Below, in pieces: positions 46,341 to 58,650 of a stretch of DNA of 64,000 nucleotides (position 1 is its first letter; the number at the start of each line of letters is the position of its first letter). Source of the stretch: an uncultured Pseudomonadales bacterium (GTDB lineage Bacteria; Pseudomonadota; Gammaproteobacteria; Pseudomonadales; Cellvibrionaceae); contig CANKXO010000002.1 in NCBI GenBank assembly GCA_947487765.1, forward strand, positions 675,124 through 739,123, in the 5' to 3' direction. The position numbers and the translations under genes are program-made. The notes beneath the pieces are model-generated. The model worked only from the letters and a program-made list of their open reading frames with translations, was not told where the DNA came from and searched no databases.

Positions 46341-46372
46341 GCATTGATTCGCAAAAAAGAGTTAAAGAGAAG

Positions 46373-46864
46373 ATGGCAAATAATATCATTTTAATTGGCA
46401 TGCCAGGTTCTGGCAAAAGTACGGTTGGCGTCCAGTTAGCTAAGCACCTCGGACTAGATTTTATTGATACAGATTTAGTCATACAAACTAACCAAGGAAG
46501 AATGTTACAGGATATTTTCGATAACGATGGTTATCAAGTATTACGAGATATCGAGGAAAAGGAGCTTTTACAATTACAACTATCCAATGATTTGGTCTCT
46601 ACTGGTGGTAGTGCTGTTTATAGTGATGCGGCAATGAAGCATTTAAGATCACAAGGTACCGTCATCTACCTGTCAGTGAGCTTTGAAGAGATAGAAAAAC
46701 GTATTAACGACAGTGAAAATAGCCGGGGAATTGCTAAATCCGATGGGCAAACATTAAAAGATATTTACGATGAGCGTCTACCTCTATACGAGAAATATGC
46801 AGATGTGACTATCGATAATGAAACATTCATGAGCATGGAAGACATCTTAAGCCATCTCAAATAG
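46373..46864 (+). CDS. Shikimate kinase
   Basis: Phosphorylates shikimate for aromatic amino acid synthesis. The P-loop GMPGSGKST is near residue 9, DTD at about 33-35 binds magnesium/shikimate, and RDIEEKEL and STGGSAVY follow, with the last Gly of the usual STGGG replaced by Ser. ERLPLYEKYAD is the ADP-binding arginine segment. 163 residues, slightly short. It stands alone rather than with aroB, so whether it is the only shikimate kinase is unknown. Confidence 0.85.
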   Translation: MANNIILIGMPGSGKSTVGVQLAKHLGLDFIDTDLVIQTNQGRMLQDIFDNDGYQVLRDIEEKELLQLQLSNDLVSTGGSAVYSDAAMKHLRSQGTVIYLSVSFEEIEKRINDSENSRGIAKSDGQTLKDIYDERLPLYEKYADVTIDNETFMSMEDILSHLK

Positions 46865-46872
46865 CAATTTTT

Positions 46873-46914
46873 AAAACTAAAAAGCCACTGAAAATTCAGT
46901 GGCTTTTTAGTTTT
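46873..46914. terminator. Bidirectional terminator
   Basis: A 20-bp perfect stem (46873-46892 and 46895-46914) with an AA loop; core GCCACTGAA/TTCAGTGGC flanked by A-runs and T-runs on both sides. It serves the convergent shikimate kinase and fadE genes. Confidence 0.93.
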
Positions 46915-46948
46915 TAACAATACAAGTTTATAGAAACGTGCATTTAAA

Positions 46949-49477
46949 CTATGCATTAACAGAGCTAGGAGCTTCCCCTTCGGGCGGAGGAACAGGTACT
47001 TCACTAGTTTTCGCTTTAGGCGCAGCCTTCTTCTTAGCTGCTTTTGGCGCTACCGTGTGACGAACCAGCTCTTTTTCATCAAAATGGTCAACATGTATCA
47101 CTTCCATCAGCGCTTTATCATAAGCGAATAGAGTGTTAGCCTCATCTTTAGATAGAACCTCTGCTTGTAACGCTACATTAATTTGCTCTGCACCCAATGC
47201 TTTTTTAATCGTACCGCTCTTTACTGCCGCTTTGATCTTATCAAACAATGGTTTGAGTTCGGCCTGCTTCTTAAAAACAGCATCTACTTGCCCTAGTGGA
47301 TTAGTCGGCATATCTTTCACGAACACACTCTCAAGGTGGCGCTCACGGACCTTACTATTTTTAGTAAACAGTTTAGATACTGTTGTATCCAACGAATCAG
47401 CAGGAGCATTGAATCGTGCACCTAAAGGAAAAATCAACCAACGTAACTTCATCGCCAAAAAGCGATTAGGATAGTTTTGTAATATTTCCTGCATCGCCAC
47501 TTGGTACTGATTTGTTAAGTATTTTAGACTCCACTCAACCAGCGGATATTCTTCTTCAGGGCACCCTTCATTTTCATAATGTTTCAACACCATACTCGCT
47601 AAATACAGAGTACTTAATAAATCACCCAATCGTGCTGATAACATTTCCTTAAACTTTAACTTGGACTGTAGAGTCAACATAGAGACATCGGCAATCAAAG
47701 CAAATGCCGTACTCAAGCGGTTGAGATCCCGATAATGTTGTTCCAGTTTCGCACTGCCTTCAACACTACCTAGCTTCCCGCCAGTCACACCTAAAATAAA
47801 TGAACGCGCTGCATTAGAGATAGAAAAACCAACATGACCGAAGAATGTCTTATCAAACTCATCGACTGTTTCATCATTAACAGGCTGGCCAGCCAATTCC
47901 ATTTCTTTTAATACATAAGGATGGCTGCGTGTTGCGCCCTGCCCAAATATCATCAGGTTGCGAGTCATGATGTTCGCGCCTTCGACTGTAATCAGAATAG
48001 GAACCGAGCAGTAAGCATCTGCAACATAGTTTTTAGGCCCAGTCATTACGGCTTTACCGCCTTGAATATCCATTGCATCAATACTGCATTGACGAGCCAT
48101 TTCAGTCAGGTGATATTTTAATATTGCCGAAGGGACACTGGGTTTCTCACCATAGGAGAGAGATTGCACTGTATGAGTCACTGCTGCGTTAATGATATAG
48201 CTGAAACCCGCTATACGAGCGAGAGGCTTTTGCACGCCTTCAAACAAGCTGATTGGCAACCCAAACTGCTGCCGTAAAGATGCATAAGCGGAAGTGCCTA
48301 ACAACATTTGCTTGGCATAACCGTTACTGATACTCGGCAATGTGACACATCGACCAACCGATAGACAATTGACCAACATAGTCCACCCTTTACCGGCCAT
48401 GTCTGCCCCCCCAATAATATAATCCAATGGGATAAAGACATCTTTACCGAATATAGGGCCATTAATAAAGGCATCACCCACAGGCTTGTGACGACGACCG
48501 ATGCTAATTCCCTTAGTATTACGGGGGATTAACGCACACGTAATGCCGTACTCGTCCTGTTCCCCCAGCAAATGATCCGGGTCACTCAATTGAAAGGCCA
48601 AGCCAACCAAGGTGGCAACGGGCGCTAGTGTGATATAACGTTTTTCAAAGTTTAATTTGATACCAAGAATTTCTTTACCTTCAAATTCACCTTTGCAAAT
48701 AACACCAGTATCGGGCAGTGATGTCGCATCAGAGCCAGCTAATGGACCAGTCAGCGCAAAACAAGGGACATCAACACCTTTTGCTAATCGAGGTAGGTAG
48801 TAATCTTTTTGCTCTTCAGTACCATATTTAATCAACAACTCGCCTGGCCCTAATGAGTTCGGCACACCAATGAAATTCCCAATACAACCGCCACAAATAG
48901 ACACTCGGCTCAATACCTCAGCCTGAGCCATACCGGAAAAGTCCAAACCGCCGTACTCTTTAGGAATAATCATCCCTAAAAAGCCGCTATCTTTAATGAA
49001 TTTGACGATATTATCGGGGATAACCGATATATTGTGGTTAATATCCCATTTATCAGCCATACCACAAAGCTCTTTTACCGGCCCATCCATAAAGGCTTGC
49101 TCTTCTTCAGTTAACGAAGGCTTAGGTAGCGATAAGAGTTTATTCCACTCAGGCTGGCCACTGAATAGTTCACCATCCCACCAAACTGTGCCAGCATCAA
49201 TTGCTTCTTGCTCAGTTTGAGAGATTTCAGGCAATACACTCCGAAACCACTCAAAAATAGAACGACTCAGGTACTGTTTGCGAATAGATGCTTGTGCTAA
49301 CACCACGAAACCGGCTGATAACACAATCATAATAAGCCCTAAAAGGCCAAATCCCGACGTTATCAACTTCACCAAGGTCAATACTGACATAATTACCCCA
49401 GTTTCCATCAAAGAGGATTTGCTATAGGCACAATAAAGAAGAACTCCCATTGTCGCCAACAAGAAAAATAATGTCAT
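46949..49477 (-). CDS. fadE: Acyl-CoA dehydrogenase FadE
   Basis: First oxidation of fatty-acid beta-oxidation, acyl-CoA to trans-2-enoyl-CoA, FAD-linked. The 842-residue protein has two N-terminal membrane helices (about 1-20 and 30-60), the ACAD core with IPKEYGGLDFSG and the CFALTGPLAGSDA flavin region, and the DUF1974 C-terminal domain, then an Ala/Lys/Pro-rich tail (KKKAAPKAKTSEVPVPPP). The start at 49477 follows GGAGAG; an upstream in-frame ATG would add 31 unlikely residues. Divergent from a TetR regulator with a palindromic operator between. Confidence 0.93.
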   Translation of the reverse strand: MTLFFLLATMGVLLYCAYSKSSLMETGVIMSVLTLVKLITSGFGLLGLIMIVLSAGFVVLAQASIRKQYLSRSIFEWFRSVLPEISQTEQEAIDAGTVWWDGELFSGQPEWNKLLSLPKPSLTEEEQAFMDGPVKELCGMADKWDINHNISVIPDNIVKFIKDSGFLGMIIPKEYGGLDFSGMAQAEVLSRVSICGGCIGNFIGVPNSLGPGELLIKYGTEEQKDYYLPRLAKGVDVPCFALTGPLAGSDATSLPDTGVICKGEFEGKEILGIKLNFEKRYITLAPVATLVGLAFQLSDPDHLLGEQDEYGITCALIPRNTKGISIGRRHKPVGDAFINGPIFGKDVFIPLDYIIGGADMAGKGWTMLVNCLSVGRCVTLPSISNGYAKQMLLGTSAYASLRQQFGLPISLFEGVQKPLARIAGFSYIINAAVTHTVQSLSYGEKPSVPSAILKYHLTEMARQCSIDAMDIQGGKAVMTGPKNYVADAYCSVPILITVEGANIMTRNLMIFGQGATRSHPYVLKEMELAGQPVNDETVDEFDKTFFGHVGFSISNAARSFILGVTGGKLGSVEGSAKLEQHYRDLNRLSTAFALIADVSMLTLQSKLKFKEMLSARLGDLLSTLYLASMVLKHYENEGCPEEEYPLVEWSLKYLTNQYQVAMQEILQNYPNRFLAMKLRWLIFPLGARFNAPADSLDTTVSKLFTKNSKVRERHLESVFVKDMPTNPLGQVDAVFKKQAELKPLFDKIKAAVKSGTIKKALGAEQINVALQAEVLSKDEANTLFAYDKALMEVIHVDHFDEKELVRHTVAPKAAKKKAAPKAKTSEVPVPPPEGEAPSSVNA

Positions 49478-49545
49478 TTGTTCTCTCCGTATACAGGTTA
49501 CTTTGATAGGTTGATTTATAGAGCTATTTTCACACCTCGAAAAAA

Positions 49546-49566
49546 AACGAGCGCTCGCTCTATAAT
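49546..49566. promoter_or_regulatory. TetR operator candidate between fadE and regulator
   Basis: A 10-bp palindrome CGAGCGCTCG (49548-49557) inside AACGAGCGCTCGCT, directly followed by TATAAT (49561-49566) on the plus strand. This form is common for TetR operators and would block the regulator's own promoter and the fadE side. Confidence 0.6.
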
Positions 49567-49665
49567 TCATGTTAATATTAGTCTATTGTTTATACAAGCA
49601 ATATTTTGTGTCTTTTAGTGCACAAAATAACTGATATACATCAAATAATAAGAGTTGTTTTATTT

Positions 49666-50382
49666 ATGGGCCTAACAACAACCTCACAAGATGCTTTTTT
49701 AGGTAGTACATTCGAAGAATACAGTACTCATTTCGCTTATCAAGATGAATCATTGTTTCATCTATTATTTGAAAAAAACCAAGATCGGATTAAATCTAAA
49801 AAAGCAGATATCGCCGCCGCCAACCTCAAAAAGGTGTTTGAAGCCACATTTAAACTGTCGGCTAAAATTGGCTTTCATGAAATGTCACTTCGAGACCTAT
49901 CCCGAGAAACAGGGCTTAGTATGGGAGGACTATACTCCTGCCTGACCAAAAAGGAAGACATAGCGCTGATGGTACTCGATATCGTAGAGCTAGTATCCAA
50001 CGAAAATAATGAAAAAGCCGCGGCTCAAACTGACGAACTCGCCAGTTTGGAAATGGCCATTAAATACCATTTATATAGTAGTACATTATTACAGCCTTGG
50101 TTTTTCTTCTTATATTTTGAAACGCGATCTTTATCCTTGGAAAACCAGGCAAAATCAAAAGCTATTGAAATCAATACCATATCAACATTCGAAAAGATCA
50201 TAAAATCAGGGGTGCAGAAAGGTGTATTTGATGTAAACAGCCCTTATTTTGTCGCCCACACTATATTAATAGTATTGCAGGACTGGTATCTAAAACCTTG
50301 GAAAAATAAAGAAAAAGACATGGATCTCGAAAAGTATTCCAAGTACTTATTTATTATGGTTAAAAAGCTACTTCAGATATAA
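49666..50382 (+). CDS. TetR-family regulator, probable fatty-acid degradation repressor
   Basis: TetR-type repressor of 238 residues. The HTH (about residues 45-95) reads VFEATFKLSAKIGFHEMSLRDLSRETGLSMGGLYSCLTKKEDI-like with the typical Gly-Leu-Tyr turn; about 30 residues precede it. The ligand domain is divergent from FadR and PsrA. Position at the head of fadDHIJ and divergent from fadE makes acyl-CoA a likely ligand (inference). Start at ATG 49666 preferred; an upstream TTG would add 20 residues. Confidence 0.85.
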   Translation: MGLTTTSQDAFLGSTFEEYSTHFAYQDESLFHLLFEKNQDRIKSKKADIAAANLKKVFEATFKLSAKIGFHEMSLRDLSRETGLSMGGLYSCLTKKEDIALMVLDIVELVSNENNEKAAAQTDELASLEMAIKYHLYSSTLLQPWFFFLYFETRSLSLENQAKSKAIEINTISTFEKIIKSGVQKGVFDVNSPYFVAHTILIVLQDWYLKPWKNKEKDMDLEKYSKYLFIMVKKLLQI

Positions 50383-50447
50383 GTTTGAATGTAACAAACA
50401 ACATTTATTAATAACACTATAAACGATAAAAAAAGAGGTCAATATCC

Positions 50448-52103
50448 ATGAACCGCTTCTGGCTAAACTCATACCCCAAAGATGTACCTCATGATATTAA
50501 TACTGACGAATTCCCTTCGGTACCTGCGATATTGGCTCATGCTTGTCAGCATTACCCGAAAAATACTGCATATACTAATTTTGGTACCTCTCTTACCTTT
50601 TCTGAAGTCAATGTACTGTCATTAAAATTTGCTGATTTTTTACAACATGATTTAGGGCTAAAAAAGGGAGATAGACTAGCAATTATGCTGCCCAATATAT
50701 TGCAGTATCCCATCGCCCTTTTTGCGGCAATGAGAGCCGGCATTATCATTATTAATGTTGATCCCATGTATACCAAACGAGAATTGGCGTATCAGCTTAA
50801 TGATTCAGGTGCCGAAGCTATTTTATTTTTAGAAAATTTTGGCGATACCGTTGCCGCTGCACTACCAGAAACGGGGGTAAAAACAGCGATATGTACACGT
50901 GTTGGAGATTGTTTAAAATTTCCAACGTCACTTATTATTAACTCTGTTCTGCGTTACGTTAAAAAAGCAATACCCAGTTTTAGCATTACTGGAATGGTCA
51001 ATTTTAAAAGTGCTCTTGCCGATGGCAACAGCGAACGGTTTACTGAGGTGACACTGAATCACGATGATATTTTATATTTACAATATACCGGAGGAACAAC
51101 CGGAGTCGCTAAGGGCGCTATTTTAACTCACGGCAATCTCGTTGCTAATATGCTGCAAGCAAAAGCCTGGATAGGGAGTACCTTAACACCAGGAAACGAT
51201 GTCATTATTGCAGCGTTACCGATTTATCATATTTTTTCAATGACGGCGAATATATTAACCATGATGTCCATTGGTTGTCACAATTTATTAGTCACGAATC
51301 CAAGAGACTTCGAAGGTTTCGTTAAAATATTAAAGAAGAATCGATTTAATGCCTTTATCGGTGTGAATACACTCTACCGAAAACTTCTCAATACAGACGG
51401 CTTTAATGACATTGATTTTAGTGGACTAAAACTGACACTTGCGGGTGGTATGTCTGTCACCAAAGATGTCGCTGATGACTGGAAGAAAGTAACGAATACC
51501 CCCGTGGTTGAAGCTTATGGATTAACAGAAACCTCCCCGGCTGCAACAATGAACCCATTAGACCTGCAAGATTACAATGGCTTTATTGGTTTGCCTATCT
51601 CATCTACTTATGTGCAAATCAAAGATGAAGATGGCAATGATATGGGTATAGATGCAGAAGGCGAAATATGTATTAAAGGCCCTCAGGTAACGCAGGGCTA
51701 CTGGCAAAAACCGGAAGAGACAGACAAAGCATTTACAGCCGATGGGTATTTTAGAACCGGTGATTTTGCATCAATAAATGCTGAAGGGTATGTAAAAATA
51801 CTGGACCGCAAAAAAGATATGATTTTAGTTTCCGGCTTTAATGTATTCCCTAACGAAGTGGAATCTGTACTATCCCAACATCCTGATATTTTAGAAACCG
51901 CAGCCATTGGCATGCCTGACCCGACATCTGGAGAAGTCGTTAAAGTGTTTGTTGTGAAAAACAACCCTGATCTGACCGCCGAAGAGGTAATGAGATACAG
52001 TAGAGAACAGTTAACCGCTTACAAATGCCCTAAAGAAGTCGTATTTATGGATGAATTACCAAAATCTAATGTCGGAAAAATATTGAGAAAAAATTTACGA
52101 TAG
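50448..52103 (+). CDS. fadD: Long-chain fatty acid-CoA ligase FadD
   Basis: AMP-forming acyl-CoA synthetase activating fatty acids. 551 residues; P-loop-like YTGGTTGVAKGAILTHGN near residue 208, VVEAYGLTETSPA, and the hinge motif YFRTGDFA with DRKKDMILVSGFNVFPNEVE toward the C-terminus, ending in the catalytic Lys segment PKSNVGKILRK. Start follows AGAGGT by nine bases. Second gene in the regulator-fadD-fadH-fadI-fadJ series, 65 bases after the TetR gene. Confidence 0.95.
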   Translation: MNRFWLNSYPKDVPHDINTDEFPSVPAILAHACQHYPKNTAYTNFGTSLTFSEVNVLSLKFADFLQHDLGLKKGDRLAIMLPNILQYPIALFAAMRAGIIIINVDPMYTKRELAYQLNDSGAEAILFLENFGDTVAAALPETGVKTAICTRVGDCLKFPTSLIINSVLRYVKKAIPSFSITGMVNFKSALADGNSERFTEVTLNHDDILYLQYTGGTTGVAKGAILTHGNLVANMLQAKAWIGSTLTPGNDVIIAALPIYHIFSMTANILTMMSIGCHNLLVTNPRDFEGFVKILKKNRFNAFIGVNTLYRKLLNTDGFNDIDFSGLKLTLAGGMSVTKDVADDWKKVTNTPVVEAYGLTETSPAATMNPLDLQDYNGFIGLPISSTYVQIKDEDGNDMGIDAEGEICIKGPQVTQGYWQKPEETDKAFTADGYFRTGDFASINAEGYVKILDRKKDMILVSGFNVFPNEVESVLSQHPDILETAAIGMPDPTSGEVVKVFVVKNNPDLTAEEVMRYSREQLTAYKCPKEVVFMDELPKSNVGKILRKNLR

Positions 52104-52150
52104 CTATTTTTTAAGATTTTTTAATAGCATAAACCCATTAATAACGATAA

Positions 52151-54196
<2,046 letters not shown>

Positions 54197-54326
54197 TCAC
54201 TCAAGCTAATTATCTTAAAACATTATTCAACAGAGAACCCTTTCACGATAGACTCTATTCATAGCGACATGAGTAAGTGATTAAGAGTATTATTTAAAAA
54301 TAACGATCAGCAATAGGATTTATCTT

Positions 54327-55634
54327 ATGGCAACAGCACCAAAAACGGCATCAAAAAAGAATCGTATCGCAGTCATCAGTGGCCTAAGAACACCATTTGC
54401 CCGTCAAGGTACTTTTTTCCGAACAGTGAATGCCATTGACTTGGGCCGAATGGTCGTGAAGGAGCTCATTGCTCGAACCAATCTTGATGTCAGTGAAGTA
54501 GAACGACTAGTCTATGGCCAAGTCGCCATTCTCCCTAAAGCACCTAATATTGCTAGAGAAGTGGTGTTAGGGACGGACCTGCCTGTTACTTGTGATGCCT
54601 ATAGCGTTTCGCGTGCTTGCGCGACAAGCTTTCAATCAGTTGCTTGTATTTTTGACAGTATTAAAACTGGCGATATCAAGGTCGGCATTGCTGGTGGAGC
54701 TGACTCCTCCAGTGTTATCCCAATCTCATTCAGTGACAACTTTGCACTAAAACTCGTTCAAGCCAATAAGGCGCGAACGCTAATGGCTAAACTCAAAGCC
54801 TTTAAGGGGACACGCTTAAAGGACCTAGCGCCCATACCCCCTGCTATTGCGGAATATTCTACCAATTTAAGAATGGGTGATAGTGCTGAACAAATGGCTA
54901 AAGACCACAATATTTCGCGAGAGTCTCAAGATGAGCTGACTATTCGTTCTCATACTCTGGCAAATCAGGCATGGGAAGACGGTAAACTGGATAACGAAGT
55001 CATTCGCGCCTATTCAGAACCTTACAAAAAAGCATTCATTCGCGATGAGAATATCCGACCCGATTCTACCCTAGAAAAGCTCTCATCTTTGCGACCAGCA
55101 TTCGATCGACGTTATGGTAGTGTAACGGCTGCCAATAGCACTCCGTTAACCGATGGAGCTTCGGCCATGCTGCTAATGAAAGAAGACGTTGCATTAGCCT
55201 TAGGCTATGAACCGTTAGGTTTTATCAAACACTATGCCTTTACTTCGAATACAGTTGATCGGGACTTATTAATGGGACCAACACAGTCATCCGCTAAAGT
55301 GTTAAAGAAAGCACGAATGACATTAAACGATCTAACGTTGATAGATATGCACGAAGCATTTGCGGCACAAACTCTCGCTAATGTACAAGCCTTTGCATCC
55401 AAGGAATACGCTCAGACATTTCTTAATCGCAAACAAGCCCTAGGCGAAATTGATATGGATAAATTCAATGTACTAGGTGGATCATTAGCCTATGGCCATC
55501 CTTTTGCTGCTACCGGCGGCAGAATCATTACACAAACATTGCATGAATTAAAACGTCGAGGTGGCGGTACTGCACTAACTACAGCTTGTGCTGCAGGTGG
55601 TATCGGAGCAGCCATGATTATTGAAGCGGAATAA
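54327..55634 (+). CDS. fadI: 3-ketoacyl-CoA thiolase FadI
   Basis: Thiolase cleaving 3-ketoacyl-CoA to acetyl-CoA and shortened acyl-CoA. 435 residues match the FadI (anaerobic-type) beta-subunit length. Active-site Cys in [12 protein letters not shown], the GHP motif in [12 protein letters not shown] and the second Cys in [15 protein letters not shown] are all present. Ends five bases before the fadJ ATG, forming the thiolase/multifunctional enzyme pair. Confidence 0.95.
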   Translation: MATAPKTASKKNRIAVISGLRTPFARQGTFFRTVNAIDLGRMVVKELIARTNLDVSEVERLVYGQVAILPKAPNIAREVVLGTDLPVTCDAYSVSRACATSFQSVACIFDSIKTGDIKVGIAGGADSSSVIPISFSDNFALKLVQANKARTLMAKLKAFKGTRLKDLAPIPPAIAEYSTNLRMGDSAEQMAKDHNISRESQDELTIRSHTLANQAWEDGKLDNEVIRAYSEPYKKAFIRDENIRPDSTLEKLSSLRPAFDRRYGSVTAANSTPLTDGASAMLLMKEDVALALGYEPLGFIKHYAFTSNTVDRDLLMGPTQSSAKVLKKARMTLNDLTLIDMHEAFAAQTLANVQAFASKEYAQTFLNRKQALGEIDMDKFNVLGGSLAYGHPFAATGGRIITQTLHELKRRGGGTALTTACAAGGIGAAMIIEAE

Positions 55635-55638
55635 TAAT

Positions 55639-57765
55639 ATGAAAACATTTACAACCGAACTCAATACCCAGGGGATCTTCACGGTTTCGATTGACGTCCC
55701 CGATGAAACAATGAATGTTTTTAATCAGCAGATCGCCGATGACTTTAATGAACTGGCAACGGAAATTGAACAAAACAGTGACATTAAAGCCGTTATTTTC
55801 GTCAGTGGTAAAGAGACAGGCTTTATTGCTGGTGCTGATATTAAAATGCTACAGAAAGTTGAAACGGTTATGGATGGCAGTGCAATTTCTCTGAATGCTC
55901 ATGCGATGCTGAATAAAATCGCTAATAGCCGTAAACCTCATATTGCGGCTATTGATGGCGTTTGCCTTGGTGTGGGTTACGAACTGGCACTCGCGTGCCA
56001 TTATCGTATCGCTACAGATAATCGATCGACCAAAATTGGGTTGCCTGAAGTAATGATCGGCGTGTTACCCGGTGGTATGGGCAATTCTAAGTTGCCACGG
56101 CTTATTAGCTTGCCTTCGGCATTGGACATGCTGCTAACAGGAAAGCAGTTAGACGCTAAGCGCGCATTGCGTATAGGTATGATAGACGAAGTCGTTTCAC
56201 CAAAAATATTACAAAAAGTCGCAGAATTTACTGCAGAACGATTGGTTAAAAATGGAATTCCAGAAAGGAAACTTCCATTAAAAGATAAAGTGCTCACTCT
56301 GCCTTTTATTAAAGATTTCGTCATTAATAAAGCGCGTCAACAGGTACTTAAGAAAACTCATGGACTTTATCCAGCCCCCTTAGCCATTTTGGATGTTGTA
56401 CAACAAGGTTTAAACAAACCCCTTGATGAAGCACTGGAAATCGAGGCGGTTAAATTTGGAGAGTTAACGGTATCTCCTCAAGCCAAACAATTAATCAAAC
56501 TGTATTTTGCTACGACTACACTCAAAAAAGAACGCTTTATTGATGGTGATAGCCAGCCCAAAACCGTAGAAAAACTAGGCATCCTTGGTGGCGGCTTAAT
56601 GGGCGCAGGTATTGCGACAGTGTCTATTGAAAAAGCAAATGCCAGTGTTCGCCTCAAAGATATACGTGATGAAGGCTTGCTCAGCGCTTACAACTACGTC
56701 AATAAATTTTATCAACAACGCATTAAACGTAGAATTCTTTCTCCAGAACAAGCCAAAAAGAAAATGAACCAACTAACAAGTTCATTGGATTATACCGGCT
56801 TCGGGCAATGCGACCTTATTATCGAAGCAGTCTTTGAAGATACAGACCTTAAACATCAAATGGTTGATGATATAGAAAGCTTAGGCAATGAAGACACTGT
56901 ATTTGCAAGTAATACCTCTTCAATCCCCATTACTGAAATCGCTGAGAAAGCGGAGCGCCCTGAAAATATTTTAGGTATGCACTATTTTTCTCCAGTAGAA
57001 AAGATGCCTCTGCTAGAAATTATTAAACATGAAAGCACCTCAGAACAAGCATTAGCTACTGCTGTTGATTTTGGTCGCAAGCAAGGGAAAACCGTTATTG
57101 TGGTTAATGATGGAGCTGGATTTTACGTCAACCGCATATTAGCACCTTACCTTAATGCTGCACTGGAACTAGGAATGAAGGGTGTTGCATTCGATAAAAT
57201 TGATAAAGCACTGGTTAATTTTGGCTTCCCAGTAGGCCCTATTAAATTATTAGACGAAGTTGGTTTGGATGTGGGCAGCAAAATTCAACCTATTTTGGAA
57301 ACCGCTTTTGGCGAACGCATGGAAAGTATTGGTGTACAACAAACACTACTTGATAATAAGCGTCTTGGAAAAAAAGTCAGCAAAGGCTTTTATCGCTATG
57401 ATGACCCTAAGAAAAGTAAAGAAATTGACCCTACTATTTACGATGACTTGAACATTAGAGACTCTATAGATTTACCCGAAAAAGAAATTGTCGAACTTTG
57501 TGTTTATAGAATGCTGAATGAGGCTGCTTTGTGCTTAGATGACAAGATTATTTATTCCGTTCGGGATGGTGATATTGGTGCTATTTTTGGTATTGGTTTC
57601 CCACCCTTCCTTGGCGGACCGTTTAGTTATATGGACACCCTAGGCATTAGTTATGTTGTTGACAAGCTAAAAGAAATGGAAAAAGAGCACGGGATAAAAT
57701 ATACCCCAGCACCATCGCTCGTCGCAATGGCCGAAAAAGAGCAATCTTTTTACGAAGAGGAATAA
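55639..57765 (+). CDS. fadJ: Fatty acid oxidation complex alpha subunit FadJ
   Basis: Multifunctional enzyme: enoyl-CoA hydratase in the N-terminal crotonase domain (AAIDGVCLGVGYELALACHYRIA with catalytic Glu, second Glu in GLPEV) and 3-hydroxyacyl-CoA dehydrogenase in the C-terminal half (nucleotide-binding GILGGGLMGAGIATVSIEKA, then NTSSIPITEIA). 708 residues from the ATG at 55639; a TTG 18 bases earlier would overlap fadI. Works with FadI. Last gene of the cluster; nudC converges. Confidence 0.95.
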   Translation: MKTFTTELNTQGIFTVSIDVPDETMNVFNQQIADDFNELATEIEQNSDIKAVIFVSGKETGFIAGADIKMLQKVETVMDGSAISLNAHAMLNKIANSRKPHIAAIDGVCLGVGYELALACHYRIATDNRSTKIGLPEVMIGVLPGGMGNSKLPRLISLPSALDMLLTGKQLDAKRALRIGMIDEVVSPKILQKVAEFTAERLVKNGIPERKLPLKDKVLTLPFIKDFVINKARQQVLKKTHGLYPAPLAILDVVQQGLNKPLDEALEIEAVKFGELTVSPQAKQLIKLYFATTTLKKERFIDGDSQPKTVEKLGILGGGLMGAGIATVSIEKANASVRLKDIRDEGLLSAYNYVNKFYQQRIKRRILSPEQAKKKMNQLTSSLDYTGFGQCDLIIEAVFEDTDLKHQMVDDIESLGNEDTVFASNTSSIPITEIAEKAERPENILGMHYFSPVEKMPLLEIIKHESTSEQALATAVDFGRKQGKTVIVVNDGAGFYVNRILAPYLNAALELGMKGVAFDKIDKALVNFGFPVGPIKLLDEVGLDVGSKIQPILETAFGERMESIGVQQTLLDNKRLGKKVSKGFYRYDDPKKSKEIDPTIYDDLNIRDSIDLPEKEIVELCVYRMLNEAALCLDDKIIYSVRDGDIGAIFGIGFPPFLGGPFSYMDTLGISYVVDKLKEMEKEHGIKYTPAPSLVAMAEKEQSFYEEE

Positions 57766-57790
57766 ATTTTATTTATATTTTATTTCCTTG

Positions 57791-58600
57791 CTATTGATTG
57801 TTAGATTGCTCTCTGGATTTAACAAATGCATCAATCAATTGACCTGACAATGTCGTTATAGGGGGTATTGTTGGTAATTGATCATAGTGAAACCATTGAG
57901 CGTCTTCTATTTCCAGCTCTTCCAGCACAATATCGCCTGAATCATATTCAGCAAAATAACCTACCATTAATTGATGAGGGTATGGCCAAGACTGGCTTGA
58001 AAAATAATGGAGGTTTTTTACCTTTAGACCAACTTCTTCGAATACTTCGCGATGTAGGCATTGCTCAAGGCTTTCGCCGGCTTCAACAAAACCTGCCAAT
58101 GTCGAATATAACTGAGTTGCATATCGCCGATGATGCGCTAATAAAACATAGTCGCCCCGATGTATTAAACACATCATGCAAGGTGATATTCGAGGATAAT
58201 ACGTTAACTTACAGTGATGACAACAAACAGCAACTTCCTCAGCACTGCTTGTTGTTTGCTGTCCACACTGGCCGCAAAAGCGATGCTGTTTATACCATGT
58301 AATAAGTTGCAATGAACGGCTTGCAAGATGATATTTATCTTCAGATAGCAAATGCATTTGCGAACGTAGAGAAACCAAATTTTCATCGCTAACACTTGCA
58401 TCTATTTCAAACACATAACACATGCTTTGCTCAAATTCACCGACAAAAAGACAGGTATTATCTTTAATCAATGACTCATTTACATCAGAAAAACGATATA
58501 AATCCCAATCTTGGGAAGCTTCTAGATAAAGCTGTTGATCTTTAACCAAAACTATAAAGTCTTGAGGTTGAATAGAATTTTTATTTCTTATTAATATCAT
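57791..58600 (-). CDS. nudC: NADH pyrophosphatase NudC
   Basis: Nudix hydrolase that cleaves NADH to NMNH and AMP and can remove NAD caps from RNA. Nudix box GFVEAGESLEQCLHREVFEEVGL is intact and is followed by the SQSWPYPHQLM NudC motif. A zinc ribbon (CGQCG, then CCHHC) precedes it. I start at ATG 58600 (MILIRNK), giving 270 residues, since the extension above it overlaps the divergent gene's promoter space. Confidence 0.93.
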   Translation of the reverse strand: MILIRNKNSIQPQDFIVLVKDQQLYLEASQDWDLYRFSDVNESLIKDNTCLFVGEFEQSMCYVFEIDASVSDENLVSLRSQMHLLSEDKYHLASRSLQLITWYKQHRFCGQCGQQTTSSAEEVAVCCHHCKLTYYPRISPCMMCLIHRGDYVLLAHHRRYATQLYSTLAGFVEAGESLEQCLHREVFEEVGLKVKNLHYFSSQSWPYPHQLMVGYFAEYDSGDIVLEELEIEDAQWFHYDQLPTIPPITTLSGQLIDAFVKSREQSNNQ

Positions 58601-58650
58601 ACAAAAAATAGTTACTGGATATTCGGTTAAGATAGATCCATAATCATAGC